DNA from: Natronincola ferrireducens
Lineage (GTDB): Bacteria; Bacillota; Clostridia; Peptostreptococcales; Natronincolaceae
Assembly: GCF_900100845.1 (NCBI RefSeq)
Contig: NZ_FNFP01000004.1
Span: 124,001 to 188,000, forward strand
Direction: 5' to 3'
Length of the DNA stretch: 64,000 nt
In this document: in pieces, positions 1 to 8,081 of the stretch
Numbering within the stretch: position 1 is the first letter of the stretch
Layout: each line of letters begins with the position of its first letter
Translations under genes and position numbers: made by a program
The notes under the pieces: generated by a model
Told to the model about the DNA's origin: nothing
Databases searched by the model: none
Seen by the model: the letters and a program-made list of their open reading frames with translations, nothing else

Positions 1-936
1 GTATTGGCCCTAGGAGGCAATGCTCTACAAGCTGATCCCAAGGATACTAGAGCAGAATCTCAGTTGGTTACTGCAAAGGAAACAGCAGTGGCTATTGTGG
101 ATTTAATTGAAGAAGGTCATGAGGTAATTATTGCCCATGGTAATGGGCCTCAGGTAGGGCAGATAATTGCCACCTATGAAGCAGCTGCTCAAACTAATCC
201 TGGTATACCAGTCATGCCTTTCCCAGAATGTGGTGCCATGAGTCAAGGCTACATAGGTTATCACTTACAACAAGGAATTAGAGAAGAAATGAAAAATAGA
301 GGATTAGATAAAAATGTTGCCACCATTGTTACCCAAGTAGTGGTGGATAAAAATGATCCAGGTTTTGAAAATCCGACAAAGCCGGTAGGCTCCTTCTTTA
401 ATGAGGAAGAAGCTAAAATCCTTATGGATAAAAAGGGCTATACTATCAAGGAAGATTCCGGAAGGGGTTGGAGAAGGGTGGTGGCCTCACCGGAGCCGTT
501 AGATGTGGTAGAAGCTCCCATTATAAAAACCTTGGTAGAGGCGGGACATATTGTCATCACAGTGGGTGGTGGCGGTATACCAGTAATTAAGGAGGATATG
601 GGGGCACTAAAGGGGGTTCCGGCTGTAATTGACAAAGATTTTGCATCAGAGAAGATAGCAGAAATATTGGAGGCAGATTATTTGATTATTTTAACCGCGG
701 TTGAAAAAGTATCTATTTATTTCAATACACCTGAGCAAAAAGAATTGGATACTATGACGATAGGGGAAGCGAAGCAGTATATAGAAGAAGGACATTTTGC
801 TCCTGGTTCTATGCTGCCTAAAGTAAAGGCTGCTATAAAATTCGTTGAATCAAAGGCTGGAAGAAAAGCATTAATTACCTCTTTAGAAAAGGCTAAGGAA
901 GGAATTCAAGGAAAAACAGGAACTATATTACAATAA
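1..936 (+). CDS. arcC: Carbamate kinase, 5' truncated by the window edge
   Basis: Carbamate kinase interconverts carbamoyl phosphate plus ADP with ATP plus carbamate, in cytoplasmic arginine or citrulline fermentation. The reading frame is open from base 1 (VLALGGNALQ...), so the usual few N-terminal residues before the ALGGNAL nucleotide-binding motif lie outside the window. The TTG at base 4 is internal and not a start. Family motifs seen are HGNGPQVG, the carbamate-site segment SQGYIGYHLQQ, VTVGGGGIPV and the C-terminal APGSMLPKVKAA. About 311 residues are present, close to the usual 310-315. The gene fits an amino-acid fermenter; its expected neighbours (arcA, arcB) would be upstream and cannot be seen. 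Confidence 0.95.
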   Translation, partial: VLALGGNALQADPKDTRAESQLVTAKETAVAIVDLIEEGHEVIIAHGNGPQVGQIIATYEAAAQTNPGIPVMPFPECGAMSQGYIGYHLQQGIREEMKNRGLDKNVATIVTQVVVDKNDPGFENPTKPVGSFFNEEEAKILMDKKGYTIKEDSGRGWRRVVASPEPLDVVEAPIIKTLVEAGHIVITVGGGGIPVIKEDMGALKGVPAVIDKDFASEKIAEILEADYLIILTAVEKVSIYFNTPEQKELDTMTIGEAKQYIEEGHFAPGSMLPKVKAAIKFVESKAGRKALITSLEKAKEGIQGKTGTILQ

Positions 937-1032
937 TTATTTAGGGCAGAAGTACCCACCTGGGGTCCCCTTATTTCACTATAGAATTATATAAAAATCA
1001 ATAATAATACTTAACTATAGACTATTTAAAAA

Positions 1033-1062
1033 TTGTTATTTTCTTAAAGTTTTTGATATACT
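1033..1062 (+). promoter_or_regulatory. Candidate sigma-A promoter of the 1117 gene
   Basis: TTGTTA (1033-1038) and TATACT (1057-1062) are separated by 18 bp and lie 55 bp upstream of the start codon in otherwise gene-free AT-rich DNA. The call is by consensus only. Confidence 0.45.
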
Positions 1063-1116
1063 AGTTATGATTAACATATTAGGTATATTTTTACAAAAAA
1101 GAAAGGACGTGTTTAG

Positions 1117-3471
1117 ATGGGTTTCAAAAAGACCATTGCTGGTCTAGTTGTAGGGGGATTACTGGTTTCCAATGGAGCTTTTGTCTTTGGAGCTACAAGT
1201 ACAGTGCATATATCAAGGGTAGTGGATGAAGCTGTAGGTTATGACATGGGGAAGGAAGATGCTGCCCAACCCAATGCCAATATGAAAGAAGAAGAGGCGT
1301 TAAAGATAGGGAAGGACTATCTTCAAAAGTATTTTAACCTAGAGATTGATGAAAAGGGACAAAACTTTGAAAGCAATATCCAATTTCGAGAGGATTGGAA
1401 TAGAAAAGGGAACTTTGTATGGGAATTGGGCTTTCATAGACATGGAAGAAATGAGTATTTAAGTGTAAATGTCACCATCAGGGACGAAGATGGTAAGCTA
1501 ATGGGGCTAAGAAAACATCAAGATCATCGAAGCGAAGAAAATCAAATCGCTAAATATACCCGTGAGGAAGCTGAAAAGATAGCCCATGAATTTTTATTAA
1601 AAAGTAATAAAGATATTTTAGACCAGCTTATTTTAGATCCAAAATTTCACACCCCTCACTATTATGGACATATGGGGAACGGACTAAATCCTAGTGAATA
1701 CGCTATTTCCTATATGAGACAACAAGATGGTATCCCAGTGCTACATAATGGAGTACAAATAGGTGTCAATAGTGGTAGTGGAGAAGTTACCTCCTATAGT
1801 TTAAATTGGAGTGAAGAAAAGTTCCCAGAGAAGAAGACAGTTATTAGTGAAGAAGAGGCTAAGGAAGCTTTCAAGGACAACATAAAGCTGGAATTAAGCT
1901 ACATTCCTGTTAGAGATACAAGCCAGGGCTATAGTGATGGTGTAAAGGAAGTGAAGTTAGCCTATTCACCAAGATTTGATAGTGGTGCTTGGGTAGACGC
2001 AACTACAGGTGAAATGGTGAATTACCGAGGAGAGGTTTCTGAGGAACCGAAGAAAATTGATGTTACACCTGAGGAGAAAAAGGCCTTCCAAAGACTAAAA
2101 GCTACTAGAAAGACCCGTAGTCAAGAGATGAACAAAGAGGAAGCCATAGCACTGGCAAGACAAATATTAAGTAAGGTTTATGATGGAGAAGCCTTTAAGA
2201 TTGAGCACGCCAACTATCACTCCAGTACCATTTATGGAGACGGTACCAGAAGAAAAGCATGGGATATTAACTTTCGTTTTGAGGATGAACCCTATGCCAA
2301 TGGACAGTTAAGCATTGATGCTATGACGGAGGAAGTAATTCAATTAAATCATCATAACTGGCGAATGAGAGAAATGATGATAATGTCAGGAGATCCTGTC
2401 ACTCCAGCTTTAACATGGGAGGAGGGCTATCATAAAGCAATTGAGGTTATAAAGGAGTTATACCCAGAAAAGCTGAAAAGCCTTGAACTAGAGGAAACTT
2501 ACAGGGAAAATATCCATTATTACAATGATAGACAAATTGTCAATCCAGAGTACTATTTCTATTTTGCTAGAAAGGAAAACAATATTCCCTATAGGGATAA
2601 TCAGGTACAGGTGTCCATCGATGCCTCCACCGGCAGGGTTGAAAGAATTTATTCAAGGTGGCATGATATAGCCCTACCTGAAACCACAAACCTATTGGAA
2701 CAGGAAAAAGCCTTAGATTTATTAATGGAGGAGTCAGAAGTAAGCCTTTCCTATGTGGTTTTAGGACAGCCAAGAGAAAATGAAGGAAATCAAGTTAAAT
2801 TGGTTTACGGTAATCAACTTACAAATTACCCCGTTTATAGTTATATAGATGCCCACACTGGAAGCTTTTTAGACTGGAATGGCCAACAGGTTAAACTGGA
2901 GGCTGGTCAAAATGGGGGTATCCAAGAGAAGCTTAAAGGCCATTTGGCAGAAAGAGAATTAAAAATTATGGCGGTCAATGGGATCTTGGATTTAGAAAAA
3001 TTCGATTTAACCGATGAAATCATCAAAAATGAAATTATCAAGATGATGACATCGGCGGTAGGCAATTGGCATTATAGCATTGACGAAGTGGGAGAACTGA
3101 AATTCACTGATGTTTCTCCGAAGGATGATTATATAGAATATATCCGTGGGGCGGTAATCCATAGATTTCTTGAAAATAAAGCCGTAGCCCTTGGGGGTTA
3201 TAACACTGTATCGAGGGAAGACTTTGCAGAAATGCTGATTAAGATGACACCATTAGAAAAAGCAGCTTTGGCTCAGGAAATCTATACTGTACCAGTAGAT
3301 GACTTCGATAAAATCAGCCCAGATAAACAAGGTGCAGTAGCCTTGATGTATGGGTTAGATATATTAAAGGGAGAGGGAGACAGCTATCAGCCTAAAGGAA
3401 AGGTTACATTAGAGGATGCAGCGGTAGCTATCTATCGAACCTTCAAGCTATTTGGAAGAATCAATAGATGA
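1117..3471 (+). CDS. Secreted YcdB/YcdC-repeat protein with SLH-like C-terminus
   Basis: The function is unknown and the protein is probably exported to the cell wall. The ATG at 1117 is preceded by AAAGGACG. Residues 1-26 form a signal peptide (KK, hydrophobic core, AFVFGA). Residues of about 50-330 and 340-630 are two copies of the same module. Compare EEEALKIGKDYLQKYF with KEEAIALARQILSKVY, and IPVLHNGVQIGVNSGSGEV with IPYRDNQVQVSIDASTGRV. These match the YcdB/YcdC (PepSY-like) repeat. The last 150 residues (FTDVSP..., ALMYGLDILKGEGDSYQPKGKVTLEDAAVAIYR) read as degenerate S-layer homology motifs, suggesting wall anchoring. It is a single gene closed by a strong terminator. Alternatives include a propeptide-like inhibitor. 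Confidence 0.8.
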   Translation: MGFKKTIAGLVVGGLLVSNGAFVFGATSTVHISRVVDEAVGYDMGKEDAAQPNANMKEEEALKIGKDYLQKYFNLEIDEKGQNFESNIQFREDWNRKGNFVWELGFHRHGRNEYLSVNVTIRDEDGKLMGLRKHQDHRSEENQIAKYTREEAEKIAHEFLLKSNKDILDQLILDPKFHTPHYYGHMGNGLNPSEYAISYMRQQDGIPVLHNGVQIGVNSGSGEVTSYSLNWSEEKFPEKKTVISEEEAKEAFKDNIKLELSYIPVRDTSQGYSDGVKEVKLAYSPRFDSGAWVDATTGEMVNYRGEVSEEPKKIDVTPEEKKAFQRLKATRKTRSQEMNKEEAIALARQILSKVYDGEAFKIEHANYHSSTIYGDGTRRKAWDINFRFEDEPYANGQLSIDAMTEEVIQLNHHNWRMREMMIMSGDPVTPALTWEEGYHKAIEVIKELYPEKLKSLELEETYRENIHYYNDRQIVNPEYYFYFARKENNIPYRDNQVQVSIDASTGRVERIYSRWHDIALPETTNLLEQEKALDLLMEESEVSLSYVVLGQPRENEGNQVKLVYGNQLTNYPVYSYIDAHTGSFLDWNGQQVKLEAGQNGGIQEKLKGHLAERELKIMAVNGILDLEKFDLTDEIIKNEIIKMMTSAVGNWHYSIDEVGELKFTDVSPKDDYIEYIRGAVIHRFLENKAVALGGYNTVSREDFAEMLIKMTPLEKAALAQEIYTVPVDDFDKISPDKQGAVALMYGLDILKGEGDSYQPKGKVTLEDAAVAIYRTFKLFGRINR

Positions 3472-3488
3472 TAATATAAATCAATTCT

Positions 3489-3524
3489 AGAAGTGAAAAA
3501 TCTAATTTTTCACTTCTTTTTTTT
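3489..3524 (+). terminator. Rho-independent terminator of the 1117 gene
   Basis: Perfect 13-bp arms (3489-3501 and 3505-3517) enclose a CTA loop and are followed by eight T residues. Confidence 0.93.
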
Positions 3525-3670
3525 ATGTCCTAAACATATATATAGTAGAGAAAAATTTAATGGACATATGGGGAAATTGACAAACTTTCTAACATATTTT
3601 AGGGAAAGGCAAATAAGATATAATAAGAGTTTTAATAAAAAATTTATGATAAATGAGAGGTGAGGAAAAA

Positions 3671-5245
3671 ATGGCAGTTGAGCTAATGAAGGATTTATTA
3701 AAGGTAGACCAAGTCATAGGAGAAAATACTGTTCAAGCCATTATAGAAGGGGATATATTAGCCCCCGATACAAAGCCAGATATTACACGGGTAGTTGCAG
3801 TGGATGGCAATATACAATTGGCTAAACAAGAAACACAGGATAATAAAATTGTTGTAGAGGGTAGTCTACAGTTTAAAGTATTGTATGCATCTGAAAAGGG
3901 GGAGGAGCCTCTATATAGTATAGATAGTAGTACGGATTTCAACCAGGCTATAGAGATCAAGAACTTGGCTCCCCACATGAAGAACCAAGTAACAGCTGAA
4001 ATTGAGCATATAGACTTCAGTTTAAATAATGAACGGAAAATAGGTGTAAAGGCTGTTATCAATCTGGAGGGAAAAGGCATTCAAGAAAGTCAAATAGAAA
4101 TCACTAAGGATTTAGAAGGTCTTGAGGATATGGAGGTATTAAAGGAAACCCTACAATATACAGATATTATAGGAAGTAATGCCTCTGACACCCTTGTGAA
4201 GGATGCCTTTGAGTTGGAAAAGGACTTACCAGAAATCAAGGAAGTATTAAAATGGTATGCTATCCCTGTGGAAAAGGAAACTAAAATTACCGATGGTAAG
4301 GTTATCGTAGGTGGCAATGTAATACTAGAAGTTCTTTACATAGGTGAAGATCTAGATGCACCTTTAAATGCAATTAAAAAAGAAATGGCCTTCACCCACT
4401 TTATAGAAATTCCAGAAGCCTATAGTGATATGGAATACAAGTTAAACCTTAAGGTGGAGGATGTATATACTGATATTAAGGAAAATGCAGAAGGAGAAAA
4501 GAAAATTTTAGAAGTAGAAGGTATACTACGTGTAGAAGCTGTTGTTATGGAAACCCAAAAAAGGGAAGTTGTAGTAGACGCCTATTCTCCAACAAAAAAA
4601 CTAGAAATAGAAAAAACTAAGCTAGAGGTAAAGGAAAATTTGGGAATTCATCGTTCTCAAGTCTTGGTGAGGGAAACGCTGGATCTCCCCACCAACAATC
4701 CACCGATGGCAGAGGTCTTTTCTGTCCACGCAAAACCTATTCTGACTGACTACAATCTATTGGAGGATAAGGTGATGTTGGAGGGAGTATTGGAGACCAC
4801 AGTTATTTATACTACTGAAGAAGAACTGCAACCTATTTACAGCTATATGCAAGAGGTTCCCTTTAGACATTATATGGAAATTGAAGGATTGAAGGATGGA
4901 ATGGATGCAGAGGTAAATTTGGTGGTGCAGGACTTAGATTATAGTAGAATCAATGAAGAACAAGTGGAAATAAGAATGAATATAGGAACGGGTTGTGAGG
5001 CCTATTGTACAAAATCCATAGATGTTGTTTCTCATGTAGAGGAATTAGAAGAAGTAATTGATATTACTAAGCAACCAAGCTTGACCATTTATTTCTTCCA
5101 AGAGGGAGACTCCCTTTGGAAAATAGCTAAAAAGTATCATACCACTGTTCAGCATATTATGGAGACCAATGAAATTGAAAGTATCCAAGATGTAAAGTCA
5201 GGAGATCAAATTATTATAGAAAAGGTGTATAACTTCAAATTTTAA
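3671..5245 (+). CDS. SPOCS (DUF3794) domain protein with C-terminal LysM
   Basis: Probable spore coat or cortex-associated protein. I chose ATG 3671 because GAGAGGTGAGG sits just before it; the in-frame ATG at 3653 has no ribosome binding site. Three DUF3794/SPOCS-type segments can be seen, around residues 25-130 (DILAPDTKPDITRVVAVDG...), 180-290 and 335-460 (NPPMAEVFSVHAKPILTDY...). A LysM motif follows near residues 470-520 (YFFQEGDSLWKIAKKYHTTVQHIMETNEI). There is no signal peptide, so it is probably made inside the mother cell or forespore. SPOCS proteins are confined to spore formers, and a copy next to ispE is common in clostridia as far as I know. Its exact job is not established. Confidence 0.85.
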   Translation: MAVELMKDLLKVDQVIGENTVQAIIEGDILAPDTKPDITRVVAVDGNIQLAKQETQDNKIVVEGSLQFKVLYASEKGEEPLYSIDSSTDFNQAIEIKNLAPHMKNQVTAEIEHIDFSLNNERKIGVKAVINLEGKGIQESQIEITKDLEGLEDMEVLKETLQYTDIIGSNASDTLVKDAFELEKDLPEIKEVLKWYAIPVEKETKITDGKVIVGGNVILEVLYIGEDLDAPLNAIKKEMAFTHFIEIPEAYSDMEYKLNLKVEDVYTDIKENAEGEKKILEVEGILRVEAVVMETQKREVVVDAYSPTKKLEIEKTKLEVKENLGIHRSQVLVRETLDLPTNNPPMAEVFSVHAKPILTDYNLLEDKVMLEGVLETTVIYTTEEELQPIYSYMQEVPFRHYMEIEGLKDGMDAEVNLVVQDLDYSRINEEQVEIRMNIGTGCEAYCTKSIDVVSHVEELEEVIDITKQPSLTIYFFQEGDSLWKIAKKYHTTVQHIMETNEIESIQDVKSGDQIIIEKVYNFKF

Positions 5246-5301
5246 GTAAATAACCCAAATCTTTAGTTTCATTTAAATTATCTATGAAACATAAAAGCTT
5301 T

Positions 5302-5335
5302 GACCGCAGTTTCAGACACTGGGGTCCTTCTTTTT
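5302..5335 (+). terminator. Terminator after the SPOCS-LysM gene
   Basis: GACC-g-CAGT (5302-5310) pairs with ACTG-g-GGTC (5318-5326), with one G/G mismatch in the stem. CTTCTTTTTTTATT follows. The stem is modest but the T run is clear. Confidence 0.7.
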
Positions 5336-5361
5336 TTATTTTCAAATATTTTATTGAAAAT

Positions 5362-5391
5362 TTGCAGAAACTTCATCAATTGATATATAAT
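5362..5391 (+). promoter_or_regulatory. Candidate promoter of ispE
   Basis: TATAAT (5386-5391) lies 18 bp after TTGCAG (5362-5367) and 40 bp before the ispE start. The -35 element is weak. Confidence 0.45.
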
Positions 5392-5430
5392 ATATACTAG
5401 TTAGTAGAGAATTGAAGGAGCTAATGATCA

Positions 5431-6309
5431 ATGGATAAAATAAAATTAAAATCTAGGGCAAAAATCAATCTATCTCTTGATGTGTTGGGTAAAAGGCCCG
5501 ATGGCTATCATGAGGTAGAGATGATTATGCAGCAAATTGACCTTTATGACAATATAATCCTAGTGGAGAGAAGGGATAAGAAAACCGTCGACATTATAAC
5601 CGACTGTGAACATATCCCTAAAAACAACAGCAACATTGCTTACCGGGCAGCAGAAATCATAAAAAAACATTTTAATATTGCTACAGGACTAGATATTTAC
5701 ATTCAAAAGAATATTCCTGTAGCGGCAGGGTTAGCAGGGGGAAGTTCTAATGCAGCTGCTGTTTTAAAAGGTCTTAATTACTTATGGCAATTAAAGCTTT
5801 CCCAGAAAGACTTGATGGATATTGGTATCACCATAGGTGCTGATGTACCTTTTTGTATTATGGGAGGCACCGCCTTGGCTCAGGGTATTGGAGAAAAGCT
5901 AACTCCTGTTAAAGGTTTAAATAATGTATGGATAGTTATTGCAAAACCGTCTATTTCTGTTTCCACTGCAGAAGTATATAGTAAGCTGGATTTGTCAAAA
6001 ATAAACAATAGACCTGATACAGTCAAACTATTGAAGGCTGTAGCAGACAATGATTTGTATACATTATCCAAAAACATGATAAATGTGTTGGAAACGGTGA
6101 CAGAAAAAAAACATCCAATAATTAAAGAATTAAAGGGAAAATTAATAGAATACAATGCACTAGGCAGCATGATGTCAGGAAGCGGACCGACGGTTTTTGC
6201 TGTTTTTAAGAAATATGAAAGGGCCAAATCTGCTTATGAAAATCTTAAGATTATCAATAGGCAAACCTATTTGGTACAAAGCTATAGTAAGGGGAATGGT
6301 TATGAATAA
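5431..6309 (+). CDS. ispE: 4-diphosphocytidyl-2-C-methyl-D-erythritol kinase
   Basis: Phosphorylates the 2-hydroxyl of CDP-methylerythritol in the MEP (non-mevalonate) isoprenoid pathway, a cytoplasmic GHMP-kinase reaction. The 292-residue length is typical. Motif 1 is AKINLSLDVLGKRPDGYHEVEMIMQ near the N-terminus. Motif 2, the ATP loop, is PVAAGLAGGSSNAAAVL near residues 90-107. Motif 3 is LGSMMSGSGPTVFAVF near 245-260. ATG 5431 follows GAAGGAG. The 3' end overlaps the start of the GntR gene by 8 bases, so translation is probably coupled. Confidence 0.97.
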   Translation: MDKIKLKSRAKINLSLDVLGKRPDGYHEVEMIMQQIDLYDNIILVERRDKKTVDIITDCEHIPKNNSNIAYRAAEIIKKHFNIATGLDIYIQKNIPVAAGLAGGSSNAAAVLKGLNYLWQLKLSQKDLMDIGITIGADVPFCIMGGTALAQGIGEKLTPVKGLNNVWIVIAKPSISVSTAEVYSKLDLSKINNRPDTVKLLKAVADNDLYTLSKNMINVLETVTEKKHPIIKELKGKLIEYNALGSMMSGSGPTVFAVFKKYERAKSAYENLKIINRQTYLVQSYSKGNGYE

Positions 6310-6985
6310 TCTAGAAAAGCTAAAAATTGAAAACTACAAGCCTTTGAGAGAGATTGTATTTCAATATTTAAGGGAGGCTATTTTAGAGGGGAAGCTAGAG
6401 CCAGGCAAAAGGTTGATGGAGATACAGTTGGCAGAAGAGCTAGGGGTTAGCAGAACCCCAGTAAGGGAAGCCATCAGAAAGCTGGAGCTAGAAGGGTTGG
6501 TAATCATGGTGGCCAGAAAGGGAGCCTATGTTGCCGATGTTTCTGTAAGGGATATGATAGAGGTTCTAGAGATTCGAGGAGCATTAGAAGGATTGGCGGC
6601 CTCCCTAGCAGCAGAACGAATGGGGGAGGAAGAAGTAGAACGTTTAAAGGAAATTGCCAAAGAATTTAGACAATGTCATATAGAAGAAGATGTAGAAGGT
6701 ATGATTCAAAAAGATGTGGAATTCCATGATGCAATTTTTTACTCTACAAAAAATCACAAACTCTATCAAATCTCCCAAAGTTTAAGGGAGCAGATTTATC
6801 GTTTTCGTGTTAGATATATTTCTGAATACAACAAGTCTGAAGAACTAGTTATGGAGCATGAAAAAATTTATAAGGCCATCTCTGAAAGGGATGTTAAAAA
6901 GGCTTATACCTATGGGATGGAGCATATTGAAAACTTGGCGAAGCATATGCTAAAGCAGGTAGCACCTCCAGATAGAAGAAAATAA
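6302..6985 (+). CDS. GntR-family (FadR/FCD) transcriptional regulator
   Basis: A winged-helix regulator with an FCD effector domain. I chose ATG 6302 (MNNLEKLKIENYKPL) because AAGGGGAA precedes it; ATG 6296 is two codons upstream and possible, and the long upstream extension lies inside ispE. The HTH spans about residues 15-75 (LAEELGVSRTPVREAIRKLELEGLV). The all-helical FCD domain follows (EVLEIRGALEGLAASLAAERM...) with the expected metal-site histidines (FHDAIFYSTKNH and the HEKIYKA...HIENLAKH region). It is co-transcribed with ispE. The effector cannot be told from sequence; FCD members usually sense small organic acids. Confidence 0.92.
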   Translation: MNNLEKLKIENYKPLREIVFQYLREAILEGKLEPGKRLMEIQLAEELGVSRTPVREAIRKLELEGLVIMVARKGAYVADVSVRDMIEVLEIRGALEGLAASLAAERMGEEEVERLKEIAKEFRQCHIEEDVEGMIQKDVEFHDAIFYSTKNHKLYQISQSLREQIYRFRVRYISEYNKSEELVMEHEKIYKAISERDVKKAYTYGMEHIENLAKHMLKQVAPPDRRK

Positions 6986-7017
6986 TACCAGCAAGCAAAT
7001 CCTAGGGAGGTATCTAC

Positions 7018-7752
7018 ATGAAGGCTATTATATTAGCAGGAGAAGGAAAAAAAGACAGGGGAAACTTTCACCAAGAAAAGGCCCTTGCCCCTATAAAGGG
7101 AATCCCTATGATTCAATATATTATTAAAGCCTTAAGGACCAGTGATTTTATTGATACTATTTTGGTTATTGGTAATATAGACACCCTTCAAGAGAGGATT
7201 GATAAGGATGTAGATATTTTAGTCCAGCAGGAGGCGTCTATGATGGACAATCTTCTAAAGGCCCTTGGATATTTTAAGGGAGAGGAAGAAATCCTCATTG
7301 TCACCTGTGATATACCTCTAATCAATAGGGATGTGGTGGATAACTTTATTCATACAGCTTTAGCTTTAAAGGTAGATATCGCCTATCCCATTGTAGAAAA
7401 AAGCCTTTGTCAGAAATTTTATCCCCAGGTAAAAAGAACCTATGTCCATCTAAAGGATGGTAGTTTTACAGGGGGCAACATGATTCTGTTGGCACCAACA
7501 GTTCTTAATAAAATTCAGCAAACTGCTAGGCTAATGATAGAAAACAGAAAAAAGCCAATTAGCATGTGTCGAGTGCTGGGCTTTCCATTTATTATAGCGT
7601 TATTGATGAGGAGACTTACTATACTAGGACTAGAAGGCTACATACAAAAAAAATTCCATATAAGGGCCAAGACCATTATTAGCCAAGACCCGGAAATAGC
7701 CAACGACATTGATAAGCTGGAAGACATCTTAATATTAGAAAAATATTTGTAG
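7018..7752 (+). CDS. MobA-like nucleotidyltransferase family protein
   Basis: Glycosyltransferase-A-fold NTP transferase. The N-terminal motif is MKAIILAGEGKKDRG and the substrate segment KALAPIKGIPMIQYIIKAL. The metal-binding Asp is in the VTCDIPLIN strand near residue 102. Later, SFTGGNMILL matches the SYTGGN segment seen in clostridial members. The 244-residue length fits a standalone enzyme. ATG 7018 follows CTAGGGAGGT. The family includes molybdopterin guanylyltransferase and CofC-like enzymes, but no molybdenum genes are nearby, so the substrate is left open. It lies 32 bp after the GntR gene and probably in the ispE transcript. Confidence 0.85.
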   Translation: MKAIILAGEGKKDRGNFHQEKALAPIKGIPMIQYIIKALRTSDFIDTILVIGNIDTLQERIDKDVDILVQQEASMMDNLLKALGYFKGEEEILIVTCDIPLINRDVVDNFIHTALALKVDIAYPIVEKSLCQKFYPQVKRTYVHLKDGSFTGGNMILLAPTVLNKIQQTARLMIENRKKPISMCRVLGFPFIIALLMRRLTILGLEGYIQKKFHIRAKTIISQDPEIANDIDKLEDILILEKYL

Positions 7753-7780
7753 GAGCAGAGAATTTATTCTCTGCTCTATT
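7753..7780 (+). terminator. Terminator of the ispE-gntR-nucleotidyltransferase operon
   Basis: Ten-bp perfect arms GAGCAGAGAA / TTCTCTGCTC (7753-7762 and 7767-7776) with a TTTA loop begin right after the stop codon. The following T run is weak (TATTAATTT). Confidence 0.75.
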
Positions 7781-7852
7781 AATTTGCATAGAACTTTCCA
7801 AAACTGCAAACATTATAAAAAGAAGTGACAAAATGGAAAAGGGTGAAGAAAG

Positions 7853-8065
7853 TTGCAACAATTTTTAATAAGATTAAAGGATATTTATGACGGCTATATG
7901 CTGGTACTAATGGTGTTTATAGGGTTGTTTTTATTATTGAGGGATGTTCCACTTTTGAGAAAAAAGAAGCTTAAAAGGGATGTAAAAATTGCAAAAGCTC
8001 TAGGTTATGTTTACGTTGTTGGAGGTATTACTCTATTTATAGCCTTAAGGATTTATAGACCATAG
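7853..8065 (+). CDS. Small two-TM membrane protein of germination operon (CLC_0170-like)
   Basis: A 70-residue protein starting with TTG after GGGTGAAGAAAG. Two hydrophobic segments (YMLVLMVFIGLFLLL near residues 15-29 and LGYVYVVGGITLFIAL near 50-65) flank a highly basic linker (RKKKLKRDVK). This layout matches the small clostridial family called CLC_0170, which I recall next to germination genes; that recall is from memory. It is 16 bp upstream of the GerA-type gene, so it is the first gene of the operon. Its function is unknown; a role in receptor assembly in the inner spore membrane is a guess from context. Confidence 0.75.
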   Translation: MQQFLIRLKDIYDGYMLVLMVFIGLFLLLRDVPLLRKKKLKRDVKIAKALGYVYVVGGITLFIALRIYRP

Positions 8066-8081
8066 GAGGTGGGGCATTAAG

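Noticed and set aside
951-980. Terminator after arcC
   Set aside because: Only a 4-5 bp GC stem and a weak T stretch are present.
3577-3624. Promoter TTGACA ... TATAAT upstream of the SPOCS-LysM gene
   Set aside because: The two elements are 36 bp apart. A sigma-K-like CATATTTTA at 3593 lacks a properly placed -35 AC. No promoter was assigned.
7785-7817. Sigma-G promoter for the germination operon (TGCATA ... CATTATA)
   Set aside because: The elements look right, but the 20-bp spacing is longer than the usual 17-18 bp, so it is not supported well enough.
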